Source: Coix lacryma-jobi var. lacryma-jobi (lineage: Eukaryota; Streptophyta; Magnoliopsida; Poales; Poaceae). Taken from it: DNA of 64,000 bases. The notes beneath the pieces are model-generated. The model worked only from the letters and a program-made list of their open reading frames with translations, was not told where the DNA came from and ran no database searches. A program made the translations under genes and the position numbers. The stretch is from assembly GCA_009763385.1 (NCBI GenBank), contig CM019827.1:95888177-95952176 (forward strand), in the 5' to 3' direction. Each line of letters opens with the position of its first letter. Positions within the stretch are counted from its first letter, which is position 1. Positions 1-10,365 of this stretch are shown here, in pieces.

Positions 1-535
1 TTTGACCATTCTTAGGATTTCAAGAATTTCTGTTCTAACTTGGTTGACGTTTTATAGCTCCTTTCACAAGAATTAATATCTGATATAAATTAATTAGTCT
101 GACCCACTATTTTATCTTGCTTCATTGCTGTATCTGCATATCATAGATGTAACTAGAAAAATAAAATGCTGGGAAGAAATATGCAAATCGTGGCTTTAGT
201 CTAAGGATTTGTAAAACTTCAAATATTTTATACATAATTCAAGATTTGTTCTCGAAAACGCGAGAGAGCTGCACTTCATTATATTAAAGAAAAAAGAACA
301 TTCTTCAAGATTAAAACATGAAACATATCACAACAGACAGAGGGAGTATGATATTATTATATTGCAAGACTTTTGAGGACAAATCTAGTGCTATTATTTT
401 TGTACATCCAATTTGATGTTCTCAGCTATAGTGTTGAATGCATTTTACAAAGTCTAAAGCATTGGGCAAAAAAGATATCAAAAGATAGAGGTATTCATCA
501 AATAACAAATAGAGACTTTTTTTTTTCTTTTGCAG
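1..535 (+). other. Intron of the HASTY-like gene (upstream part outside window)
   Basis: AT-rich sequence with no convincing coding exon. It ends in a pyrimidine-rich tract followed by TGCAG at 531-535, directly before the first recognisable HASTY exon. I read it as the 3' part of an intron. The earlier exons of the gene lie before the window. Confidence 0.7.
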
Positions 536-2404
536 ATTTATTTTGCTTCACATTGGCACAGCTCTTCCTGCATTGAGGATATCAGTTGAAGTGTTCACTT
601 GGACAGATAGTGATGCTGTGACTAAAGTTATCCCCTTTTGTGGTGCATTGATCCACCTTGCCGTTGCTTCAAACCAGGCTGAGTTGAGGCAGTTTGTTGC
701 AAAGGATTTATTTTCCTCTATAATACACGGTTTATCTGTTGAATCAAATTCAGTCATGAGTGCTGAACTTGTTGGACTTTGTCGGGAGATATATGTCTAT
801 CTGTCTGATAGAGACCCTGCACCTAGGCAGGTAATTTTTGTATGATACATAATTGAGCTGATATAAAAATATGGTTGCTCTAATCTGCCACTAGGGCTAT
901 GGTTTTTAGGCATGGAATGTTTTTTTATGCTATTTAGGTAAATGGGTTACATGTCAATTTTGAGCACTATAATTAATTCCTTGCAGATTAAAATTAGAAA
1001 TAGCTACACCACATGTTAGCTCCATATCCCAATTTGCAAAAATGAGCAAGTTCGACTTGTGTTTGTGTATGGCTCTTGGCTATACTTGTTGCAATGAAGA
1101 CTTTAAGCTTGTGAGTGATCCACATTTTGTCTGCACCAATATTTGATATATTTGGATAGTTTTATAATCTGTCATTGAAATACTGTTATTTCACCGTCAT
1201 GTGATTAACACCATTATATGTTGCTAGTTTCCTTTGAGTTATTTTAGAAATAATTTTACTAGTATTATTTTTTACATATAAAAGGCCATGTAGCTACTCA
1301 CTACTTTCAGTATATTGTTTTTGGCTAAGGATTTGTACATGTTTATTTTTTTCACAATGGGGTGCCTGAATTTCATTGCTAAGAAACAACAAAATTACAA
1401 ATTTGTACATGTTGATAATGAATGAAATTTGAAGGGACTCAAGTATAGTGAAGTGAACAAATGCCTAGACATGCTTGCTTGCTTTGTTAAGTGAAATATC
1501 GTTACCAATGAGTCAATGGGTAGTTGACAAGGATAATAACCTCCACTGGTTGCTTTTTTTGGTAGTAGGATGTGAGTCCTGGAAATAACTATTTTACTGG
1601 GCCAGTTACATGCACTGGGACTAAATTATAGCTTTGTTTGCAGGTTCTTCTTTCCCTCCCACACATCAAACAGGAAGATTTACTAGCATTTGATGACTCT
1701 TTGAGTAAAACTGCTAGTCCAAAAGAGCAAAAGCAGCATATGCGAAGCTTACTTCTGCTGGCTACAGGGAACAAACTTAGAGCCCTTGCTGCTCAGAAGA
1801 CAACTAATGTGATTACCAATGTTACAAGTGAGCAAACCGTCTCATTTTTTTCCCTTTTAGTTTCGTACCATCTGGTCCATGAGAATAAAAAAAGTTAATG
1901 CACACGTTTACAGTATTTCATGCAGTGGATTTATTTTTCATAATCTCTATGTACTTTTTTTCTGTTACTCACCATAAAAGATGTTATTTTTGTGTCAATA
2001 TAAAATCACCTTCTGGCTGTTGGTTTGTGCATTGAGACTACATGAGATACATAACTTATGTTGTACAAATATGTTACCTTTGCAGTTGTTAAAGCTGTAA
2101 GGTTACTTTGTAGTCATTCTAGGACATTTAACATGGGTTGGTTGTAGTATGATGACTAGGAGCTTTTGTTTGCACTCTGATAATTGTGAATTGCTTGTTT
2201 ATTGTTCCGTGTAGTTCGATTACTTGAAACCGATCTTATGCTATCCGGTCATCAGAGCTGATTTGGAATTTTACAATATCGTGACATTAACATGCACATT
2301 GCTTTCTTTGACTTGCAGCACGAAATAGGAGCTCTACTGCTCACCAAGGATCAAGTGCCGAAGAAGATGGCCATATTGGGTTGGCCACACTATCATCGAC
2401 ATGA
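536..2404 (+). CDS. HST: HASTY / exportin-5-like nuclear exporter, C-terminal exons (partial gene)
   Basis: Three coding exons are visible: 536-830, 1644-1827 and 2319-2404, with GT/AG introns between. Exon 1 reads ...HIGTALPALRISVEVFTWTD... and ends LSDRDPAPRQ; exon 2 reads VLLSLPHIKQEDLLAFDD... through SPKEQKQHMRSLLLLATGN; exon 3 ends GHIGLATLSST and a TGA at 2402-2404. The phases fit: exon 1 ends on a whole codon, and exon 2 donates one base to exon 3. These blocks match what I know of the extreme C-terminus of plant HASTY, an importin-beta/exportin-5 family karyopherin that moves miRNA precursors and other small RNAs out of the nucleus in a Ran-dependent way. About 188 residues of a protein usually near 1,200 are here; the N-terminal HEAT-repeat part lies off the window. 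The reading frame looks intact. Identity is confident; that the gene is functional is an inference. Confidence 0.9.
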
Positions 2405-2757
2405 TCTGCCAAAATTTTGGGCGTGTAAAAAAGGTTGTATAACATAGAAATGGATCCTGATGTGGTTACTATTGGCAGATGCTGGATTTTTGCAGCATCA
2501 TTATGTGAGGATGAAGGTATGCTTAGTTATACGGCTATGCCCTTCCTGCCTTCATGAGCAACTGACCGATTCTTTGGTTTAGGCGGTTTGTTTTCTAGAA
2601 TGTATGTACCAGTGTGGGTTCTGGTAGATGGTGAACTGGTGTGTGTAATTACTTGTAGCTCACAGTTGCATACTAATAGTACAATCTTGTCCGTGTGGCA
2701 TATCAGCTTGCGTTAAAGTTTCAAGCCAAGCATGGCTTCTTGTTACAGGTAAGGTTA
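2405..2757 (+). other. Probable 3' UTR and downstream flank of HASTY
   Basis: No reading frame of note follows the TGA at 2402-2404. The sequence is of mixed composition and lacks obvious transposon ends until 2758, so it is most simply the 3' UTR. I could not fix a polyadenylation site. Confidence 0.5.
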
Positions 2758-2985
2758 GTACTCCCTCAATCTAAGATGGAGGTCGTTTTAGTTCTTCAAA
2801 ACTTCTATAATTCCAACAAGTTGATAGAGAAATACATCAGCATATAAACACCGAGTTTGATTTAATCCACATTAAATGTCCTGACAGTGTATCTGTTTTG
2901 TATTAAAGATGTAACTATATTTTTGTATAAACTTAGTCATAGTTGGAAGTTTCAATTGTCACAAAACTAAACTAGGACTTTAGAG
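2758..2985. mobile_element. Decayed Stowaway/mariner-type MITE fragment
   Basis: Begins TACTCCCTCAATCTAAGATG, a diverged form of the Stowaway end CTCCCTCCGTCCC preceded by TA, followed by AT-rich sequence with TATATTTTTGTATAAACTTAG. The matching right terminus is not clear, so this is probably a truncated copy. Confidence 0.4.
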
Positions 2986-3143
2986 CATCTCCACTATATC
3001 CCTTTTTCCTTTCCCTTGCAAAAGGTATGAAATAACCATGTGTTTGGATTGTGGGATATCTTGGGTTTGCCCCTGATGGTCTACTGTTTGGATTGGGGGT
3101 TGAGTGGAACTAGATTGATCTGGGTTGGTATATATTTCCCTTA

Positions 3144-3476
3144 GAGCACTTGTAGTGTGCGGTTCAAAGAAGGTTCGATGCAATAAATGCAAGGATGGAA
3201 CTAGGTACCATACACTGTGTGCTAGGGTCGATGAAGAACTAGAAACCATAGATCGAACCCGGCACCAAGGAATAAAAAATCAGGCACTCTCCCTCTCTTT
3301 CTCTTTCTTGCAGTTGCTCCTCACGCCGCCGAGAGCAGTTGAAAGATTTTGATGTGGTGGGCCCCATTTATAGAGCTAGGCCGGTTCAATACAATGTGGA
3401 TAATTTTGATGTTTCCAGGAGGGGAGGTCATATCAGTGTATAGAACCGGGGCTGGTTCTATACACTGTTGATGCTC
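3144..3476. mobile_element. Tourist-like (PIF/Harbinger) MITE
   Basis: Flanked by TTA on both sides (3141-3143 and 3477-3479), the target preference of PIF/Harbinger elements. The ends are imperfect inverted repeats: GAGCACTTGTAGTGT on the left and the complement of ACACTGTTGATGCTC on the right. It is about 333 bp and noncoding. A further GAGCATCTCC motif at 2983 suggests a second, older relative just upstream. Confidence 0.5.
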
Positions 3477-3479
3477 TTA

Positions 3480-3825
3480 GATGTGGGTTGGCGCGGTCTG
3501 CTCAAATCGAGGGGACGAGTTCAACCCACATCGACGCTTTGTCTTTCGTCTCGCAGGGCAACTGACCGACGTGGGTGTTGGAGGAGGTGCAGTGGGCATA
3601 GGGAGGTGGCAGACGCTGGAGGAGGTGCGGTGGCCGGCCGACGCGGGGATGTAGAGGCACAGGGCGTGGCACGACGGACGCCTAGGTGGGGCTCCGGCCT
3701 CCGGCCATGGCAAAGCGGCATGGGGAGGTGGCAGCGCGAGGTGGGGTGCGGCACCCACTTGCCCATGGCGAGGCGGGGCGCGGTGTACACCCAAACAGGG
3801 CTAGGCTTCTGGCCATGGAGGCGTG
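3480..3825. other. GC-rich flank, left half of a split genomic segment
   Basis: GC-rich sequence with repeated GGCCATGG and GTGGC motifs. The matching right half starts at 21405, on the other side of LTR B and element A, and has the same character. Long open frames on both strands here are by-products of GC content; none resembles a known protein. It was the target of LTR B, whose TSD GCGTG is at 3821-3825 and 21405-21409. Confidence 0.5.
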
Positions 3826-3866
3826 TGAAAGCATCTAGGCCCCTAGTGGGTTTCGATGATTGGATG
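3826..3866 (+). mobile_element. Solo LTR B, first 41 bp (split by element A)
   Basis: Starts TGAAAGCATCTAGGCCCCTA, a typical Sirevirus-like LTR start, directly after the target duplication GCGTG (3821-3825). The LTR resumes at 19965 after element A and its second GGATG, and ends TTCA at 21404 followed by GCGTG (21405-21409). With no PBS, internal region or second LTR, it is a solo LTR of about 1.48 kb in plus orientation. Confidence 0.85.
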
Positions 3867-6017
3867 TGAAAGGACCTTGATGTCGCCTTGGAGGCCTAGA
3901 GGGGGGGGTGAATAGGCCTGTCAAAACTCAAAACTCAATTCGATCAGTAAGCAGATCGACACTGCCGATCCTGAGATCAGCACTGCCGACCTGGAAAAAT
4001 GTAAAACGGAGTTTCGTGAGTATGAGAAGAAATGTTGCACAGGCAGAGAATAAGCTTCCTGCAGGGTTAGACAGTTCACAGATATGCCAGAAATCGAAAG
4101 TACAAGTATAAAGCACTAGATCGAACCCTAACCCTAGAAACCACTTCAAGAACGAGAAGTAAACCAAAGCACAAGGTGACACAATGATTTATCCCGTGGT
4201 TCAGCTCGCCACAAAGGCTTGCCTAAGTCCACGTTGTTGAGGTATGCCACAAAGGCTCAAGCTCACCACTTAGGTTTGCCCTTTCCTCGTTCTCAAGTCA
4301 AGAGAGTGAACTCTTGAGGTGAGGGGTGATTTCTTAGCTGCAAGAAGGTGGTTACAAACCTCCCTAGGCTACCACAATCGATGGCAAGCTCAAGGGCGAC
4401 GCCTAGCCGGCTAGGAGCAAGCTCCAAGAGTAACAAACACTATAACCGCCGGCCAAACGTGAACCAATGCTCTTAAGACTTTGGGAATCAATGGATCTGC
4501 TCTCCAATGGTGTTTTGCTGCCTTTTCTTTCAAGTTTTGCTGGTTGGAATGGGAGATCCACTTGAAAGCTTGAGAGGCAACAATGGAGGAGAGAGGGAGA
4601 GAAAGAGGAGCTTTTCAAACGGTCAGATCCCGAGCTGGAAGAAGCACTGGTGTAACTGGGCCGTTGTGGGCTTTCTGAAAAGGTATATATAGTCTGAGCC
4701 CAACGGTCCGGTTATGATCGGCACTGCCGACCATAAGGGTCGGCACTGCCGACCTCCCCAAAAGGATCTGATCCATATGAAACCTGTGGGGTTAGAAAGG
4801 TGGCTGGATGTGTATCTATCTGGCAAAGAATGAGCATTGGTAACACAGTTTGACTGTGGGTGCTAGAATCCCTCTTAATAGTACGACATACCTATACTCA
4901 AGAATAAGAGAATATAAACAATTAACCACTTGAGTCTTCAGTATCTTCATATGTCATTTCTTCTCAATGTCACTTCATATGGGTTGCAACCAATTGCAAC
5001 TTTCTTATCTCTTCGAGCAAACATCCCTTGAGCATGTGACTTGAACCATCTCTCCATATGGGAGTTCAACTTCATGGCTTCAAGTCACTATCACTAATGA
5101 TTTGATCCTCAACATAACATGACTCCTCATAACTTGATTAGTAACTTAATGCAAGTACTCTCTTCTTCACCTTAGCCATAGTACCTCGGTCTCCTTGACC
5201 TTCACCTTTGCTTAGTACCTCGAAGCCCTTTCCTTGCTATCTTCACCCTATCAAGCCATACTCAAGTCACATCATATTAAGTATCCATTGAAAACCATTT
5301 CTTCAATATTGTGATCCTTGCTTGAACATCTTATAGATATTAGTGTTGAGATCAATCAAGCTTCACACAGAAACAAATATGGATCATCATTAATATGGTC
5401 AAGCCAATTCACGGTTCCTTATATCCTCTCCATTTTGGCTTGACACTCAACACTCACTTCAATCTCCATCTTCATACTTCTAGCTTGATCAAATCAATGC
5501 AAAGTGATTCTCCAAATATTTATCCATACAAGCAAACCAATGTAGAGATGACATATATCCAATATGAGTTAAGTCCTTGTCATTTGACCTTTGCTTGACA
5601 TTTACTCACTTATGCATTCTTGATTCATTCTTCAACCTTGATCAAAGCTAGTTCACTATCAAACTCTTCTTGCTCATGAAAAACAACCCATTATTGAGAC
5701 CATTCCAAAATCATCAAACCATGTCTCACTTGTCATTTGCGAAATATGTTTGCTTTCTCATGATGCCATAATATCCCACAACATAGAAGCCATATCATCA
5801 ACTCTATTTGCATTGTTGTCTTTTGCTTGAACAAGATTGTTTCCATGATCTTCCAATACAACAATACACAATTTTGGCCTTCATTTCAACACTATGTGGA
5901 ATACCATCAAGTTTGCTTTTCTTGTTGAACCTTTGATACACTTAGCAAACTTGTTAGACCTTTAATTATGTTGTCACTCAATTCACCAAAACCCACTAAG
6001 GGCTAGATGCACTTACA
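3867..6017 (-). repeat. 3' LTR of element A
   Basis: TG...CA-bounded LTR (plus strand TGAAAGGACC ... GCACTTACA). On the minus strand a TATA box (CTATATATACC, 4683-4692) follows two 17-bp palindromes at 4716-4732 and 4738-4754; two more lie near the U5 end at 3954-3970 and 3975-3991. It keeps GT in AATGTAAAA near 3998, which the LTRs at 17812 and 22228 lack, and has an 8-base G run where the others have six. Confidence 0.9.
4683..4754 (-). promoter_or_regulatory. LTR A core promoter: TATA box with two upstream palindromes
   Basis: Read on the minus strand, the palindromes GGTCGGCAGTGCCGACC and its GATC-ended variant come first, then about 25 bp of spacer, then CTATATATACC. The same block recurs in the LTR copies at 17812, 22228 and 26644. 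That this is the retroelement promoter is inferred from the TATA box and its place in the LTR. Confidence 0.6.
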
Positions 6018-6034
6018 ATCTCCCCCTTTTTGGT
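6018..6034 (-). other. Polypurine tract of element A
   Basis: On the minus strand CCAAAAAGGGGGAGAT lies immediately before the LTR start TGTAAGTGC. This is the expected plus-strand primer site and fixes element orientation. Confidence 0.85.
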
Positions 6035-9000
6035 GATTGATGACAACACAATTAAAGCTTACAAGAGATTGATGAACATTAAGATTTTGAATCCTATGAT
6101 ATAGTGAGCTCCCCCTAAATGTGTGCATTGAAAGGAATTTCAAATTTTGGCCTCAAATGCCAAATGCACATATTTAAGAGAAAGTGTGGAAACTCTTCTA
6201 TATCTTAGCATTTGTGGGGTGCAAGGTATCAAACATGGTAAACGTGATGCTCATGACAGTTCATGCACTCAACAAGTTTAACAAAACATCATTCAAGGCA
6301 TGAATGTCACACACTAGCATAAATGATCCTTATCAAGATCATCAATTTAAACTATGCTTGCACACACCACTCAATTTTGAAAAATCTTATATGCCTCTCT
6401 TTTACCCCTTTACATCCACATATCAATCTCTCTTCCCCTTACATTCTCCCCAAAATTTCTCCCCCTTTGGCATTAATCTCCAAAAAGGATCTCTCCACCA
6501 AAAGGAAGAAATGATGGTAGACAAGTGAGGGCAAGAGGTAGGTAAAAGTTTAGCATATAGAATTTCTCTTCTATGTTTTCTACCAAACAAAGTATGCAAT
6601 AATTTATGTTAAGATTCTTGAGAGGTTAGCATATTTAGCTCATACCTCACATAGGTGACGTTACATGAGACAAACTCACATAATCACCGCAAGAGGTATC
6701 AACCAAATATCTAACTCACTCTCTAATCGTCACCATAAGAACAAACACATGGTGTGACTCAATATATTGCATACACATGCACACACTAGCATGTAAGGGC
6801 CTAGATGCACAAAGGTAATACAAATGTTCATGGAGTGATATACCTTTGTTCTAAACCTCATAATCTCCACCATGATGATGATTTTGAATTTAGTGCTTTG
6901 ATGGGCTTGGTAATTCTTTAAGCAAAAAGATCTCATTTGCGCCCATCTCCCTTTTTCATCATCTTCAAGGAGACATTATAAACTTGTGCTTCATCTTAGT
7001 TGAAAGTCCATTGCTAGCTCTTGTTATCATTTTGAGATACCAATTGAAGACATATTTCTTGATATACCAAATTGAAAGATTGTCCACCAATACCAATTGA
7101 AATATGATCTTCATAGTTTGACATCGATGGAAGGAATCTTCACAAGTTGATGTAAATTGGAATGGATGCTTGTATCTCATAATATCACCTAGATGTCTCC
7201 TAGGGACCTTGATGTCTCCTAGGAAATGCTCACAAAGACAAGAGATAACATTAAGTTGCACAAGCTACAGTTTTACAACTAGTGACCATTTGAATGTGAA
7301 AGGCATGTGGATCACTAATTGCAAACCTCATAACATAGACTAAATTCCCCCTATTTGATAGTGCATACATATGTAAGTGGATGGCAAGAACATATGCACT
7401 TTTTGGTCAATTAAGTCCAAACAAGGGAATTTAAGCTATATTATGGAAAGTAGCTACATAAGAGTTAAAATTGCAATCCAAATGAATATGAGAGATAACT
7501 TTACCAATTTGGATTGATATGGTTATGTAGCATACCCATGAGAAACTTATTCTCAGCAAGAGACTACACAAGTTCACTAGAAGAAAATGTTAGTCTCAAA
7601 AGACACAAGACATAGAATGAGCTCCCCCTTAATATGTGCACCAAGTACTCAAATTACTTGTGAAATGCACTTGAATCGGTTTAAGAGTCTAGAGTAGTTC
7701 ATCCTATATCTTGGTCAAGGCACACCAATTTTGCAACAATTGAAATTATGCCAAAGGAAACATACCACCACTAAGGTAGAGAGATCACCACATAAATTTT
7801 GATTGACATGACCATCATATAAGTAAGATGTTAATGATTTAGATGGCCATAGTTCTCTTTTGATGAAATGTGGTGAATTAGAGCTTTGGTCATCATCCAA
7901 GATCCAAATTAAGTTCCTAGTTCTTTCTTTACCTAAAGCAACTCATATAGAAAGCAAATGGTAAAGTTCATGAAATTTGCAAATTATGAACTAGGAGTTA
8001 CCACTCTTTGTTGACAAGGTCTTGGTTGATCAATAGGATGGATCATGTGCACTTTATGAGCTCTAGAGTAGAGAATTGACAATGAAAGTTCACTCTTCAA
8101 TTATTTTCTCCAACTCATTCAGTTTTAGTTCCACTAAAGGATTGGGGCATTCGACACTAAGCTGATAGAACTTGGTTTATAAAGACCAAGACCTCCTAGA
8201 GTAATTGTGAATTACCCAATGTGAATCCAAAAAGGAACCATCCATCCTTCTTTCTCCAATGTGTGAGACAACATAATCATGAATTTGAGAGAAACCATTT
8301 GTCCCACAAGACATTAAAGTAAACTCCCCCTCAATTTGTGCATACAAGAGTACACAAAGCACACTCATGCATATCAAAGATCCTGGGCCAAGGGAGAAGT
8401 TTACACTACATTCCAATTGATTTCAAACTCCTTCAAGCTTGCTTGCAATCTAATTAGTTTCAGCTAGTTCTTAGTTGCTTCAAAATGATGTCAAGTGATT
8501 CCAACTGATTGTAACTCATTACTGCTGCTTGTATATGCTAAAGTCAATCAGTTACAACTGGTTTCAATTGATTGCAGCTGCGTCTCAAAAAAAAAATTGA
8601 TTGCAGCTGCTGAATTTGAAAGCATGCAACTGATTTCTTCTAGTTCCAACTAGCTGCAACTTCTTGCTGCTACTTGCAATTTGGTTCCAACTCCTTTGAA
8701 TGCTTGTATGTGTCCTTCTCTCTCATTTGAACTCCTTTGGACCAAACTGATGCTTCTCATCTTCACTGATTCTTCATGACCAACTCGAGAGCCAAATGAA
8801 ACTTGTTGTTGCAATGCAATCCAACTTCATGCAGTAATTTTCAGATTTTGTCTTCCTTGAAGAAAAATTCATATCTCTCAAACTGCTGATCCAATATGCA
8901 TGGAATTTGGTAGAAATGTTCATCTATGAGTCCTCTAACTGCTGTCAAAATTTCAGCCCATTTGGACTCCATTTGATCAGTCAAATCTATTTTCTACCAA

Positions 9001-10360
9001 AACTGCTCAAGGCTGAAACTGCAGTGCTGAGGCTGACAGAATTCAACTGAAACTGATTTTCTTCAAAATCAAACTGCATCCCAACTGTACAGCAACAAGT
9101 ACTAGATATATATAGCATGCTCACAAAGTTTTAGGTCAATTCATCAGTGTTTGAACTTCCAAATATATGCTTGAAGGCAACAAACCCAAAATTTCAGATT
9201 TCTAGACAGATTTGATGTTTTTCACAATCCTTCCCTTCTTGTCCAATAATGAGGTGGTTTTGGCTAAGAACACTCACAAGATGTCATTACCATTCAGTCC
9301 TCTTGTCAATGATTGAAGTCTTGTGAATTCTTCCAGTATAGCTCATCCATTTCAACCTCAAACTTGATTTGTCAATTCACCTCAAATTTTGATCTCTTTA
9401 GCTTCTAGTGACCTCATCTTACTTTAGGTGAAGAGTAACCTTTAGGCTTGTGATTTATCCAATTATACAAGCACAACCTCTTCTTATTGATTTCTTATGA
9501 ATAAGCTCAAACACAAGAGGGCATTAGTAACACAAGCACTAGTTTCTCATTTAGTAACCCTTTACGTGTGGAAGGCAAATGAGCTACCAAAATAGAGAAA
9601 CCTCATAACGTGGACTAAATCTCCCTTAATGCCTCATGCACACTCTTTTGAGTGGAATGGAAATATGAATGTGCACGGTTGGTCACTTAAGTCTAAGGGG
9701 CAGATTTAAGCCATATTATGGTGAGTGGCTAACATACATGAAGCAATTCCAAAAAGCTAGAGAGAACACATCACAATATAGTTTTTGGATTGATGACATT
9801 GATATAATAGCACACTCCATTTGAGAAACACACTCTCACCCTTATTGGTAGTTGATGACAACCTAAATAGAGCTTACAAAAAGATGTATAAAGGTGCTGA
9901 GATTTATGAGTCATGGATGTAGAAGACTCCCCCTAAATATGTGAATAGGAATTTGAATTTCCAAATTGACATAAGAAGTCAATTTTCACATACTAGTGAG
10001 ATTGGGGCCTCCCCCTACATCCATGTCTGTTGTGGGGTGCAAGAAACATAGTGTCATAGTATAAAACATGATGTAAAAGACAGTTCATGCACAACAAGGT
10101 CTGACTGTTGTTGCACTGGTCGGCACTGCCGACCAGATGGTCGGCACTGCCGACCAGATGGTCGGCACTGCCGACCAAGCTTCAACAGCCAGATCACAGT
10201 GAAACTTACACAACAGTTAACATGCATAAAAATGAACATCTTGCACAGATATGACAAGCTAGATCAACATTAAACACACATGTCCATATCCGAGTGCGAA
10301 ATAAGCCTAATGGGTAGCCAAGAGATACTCACAACCATTTGAGCATGTAGATGGCCATAA
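6035..10360 (-). other. Noncoding internal region of element A with repeated PPT-like modules
   Basis: AT-rich, about 4.3 kb, with no coding region I can defend. A recurring module, purine-rich on the minus strand (plus: CTCCCCCTNAAT followed by TGTGCAT-like sequence), occurs near 6108, 7345, 7622, 8325, 9928 and 10008, with weaker copies between. Tandem PPT-like tracts upstream of the 3' LTR are known in Sireviruses; here they spread over 4 kb. From 8430 to 9070 there are loose repeats of CAACTGATT-type words. Confidence 0.6.
10118..10176. repeat. Three 17-bp palindromes at 21-bp spacing
   Basis: GGTCGGCACTGCCGACC occurs at 10118-10134, 10139-10155 and 10160-10176. The same near-perfect palindrome (only the central base asymmetric) is found in LTR A and, again at 21-bp spacing, inside gag at 16238-16254 and 16259-16275. 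Read on the minus strand the array encodes VGSADHL repeats, so it may be a relic of a coding repeat. Confidence 0.85.
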
Positions 10361-10365
10361 GATGT

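Noticed and set aside
3468..3869. Overlapping open frames of 89-133 codons on both strands
   Set aside because: GC-rich sequence opens several frames at once; peptides are rich in Arg, Gly, Pro and His, resemble nothing, and run into LTR B and element A.
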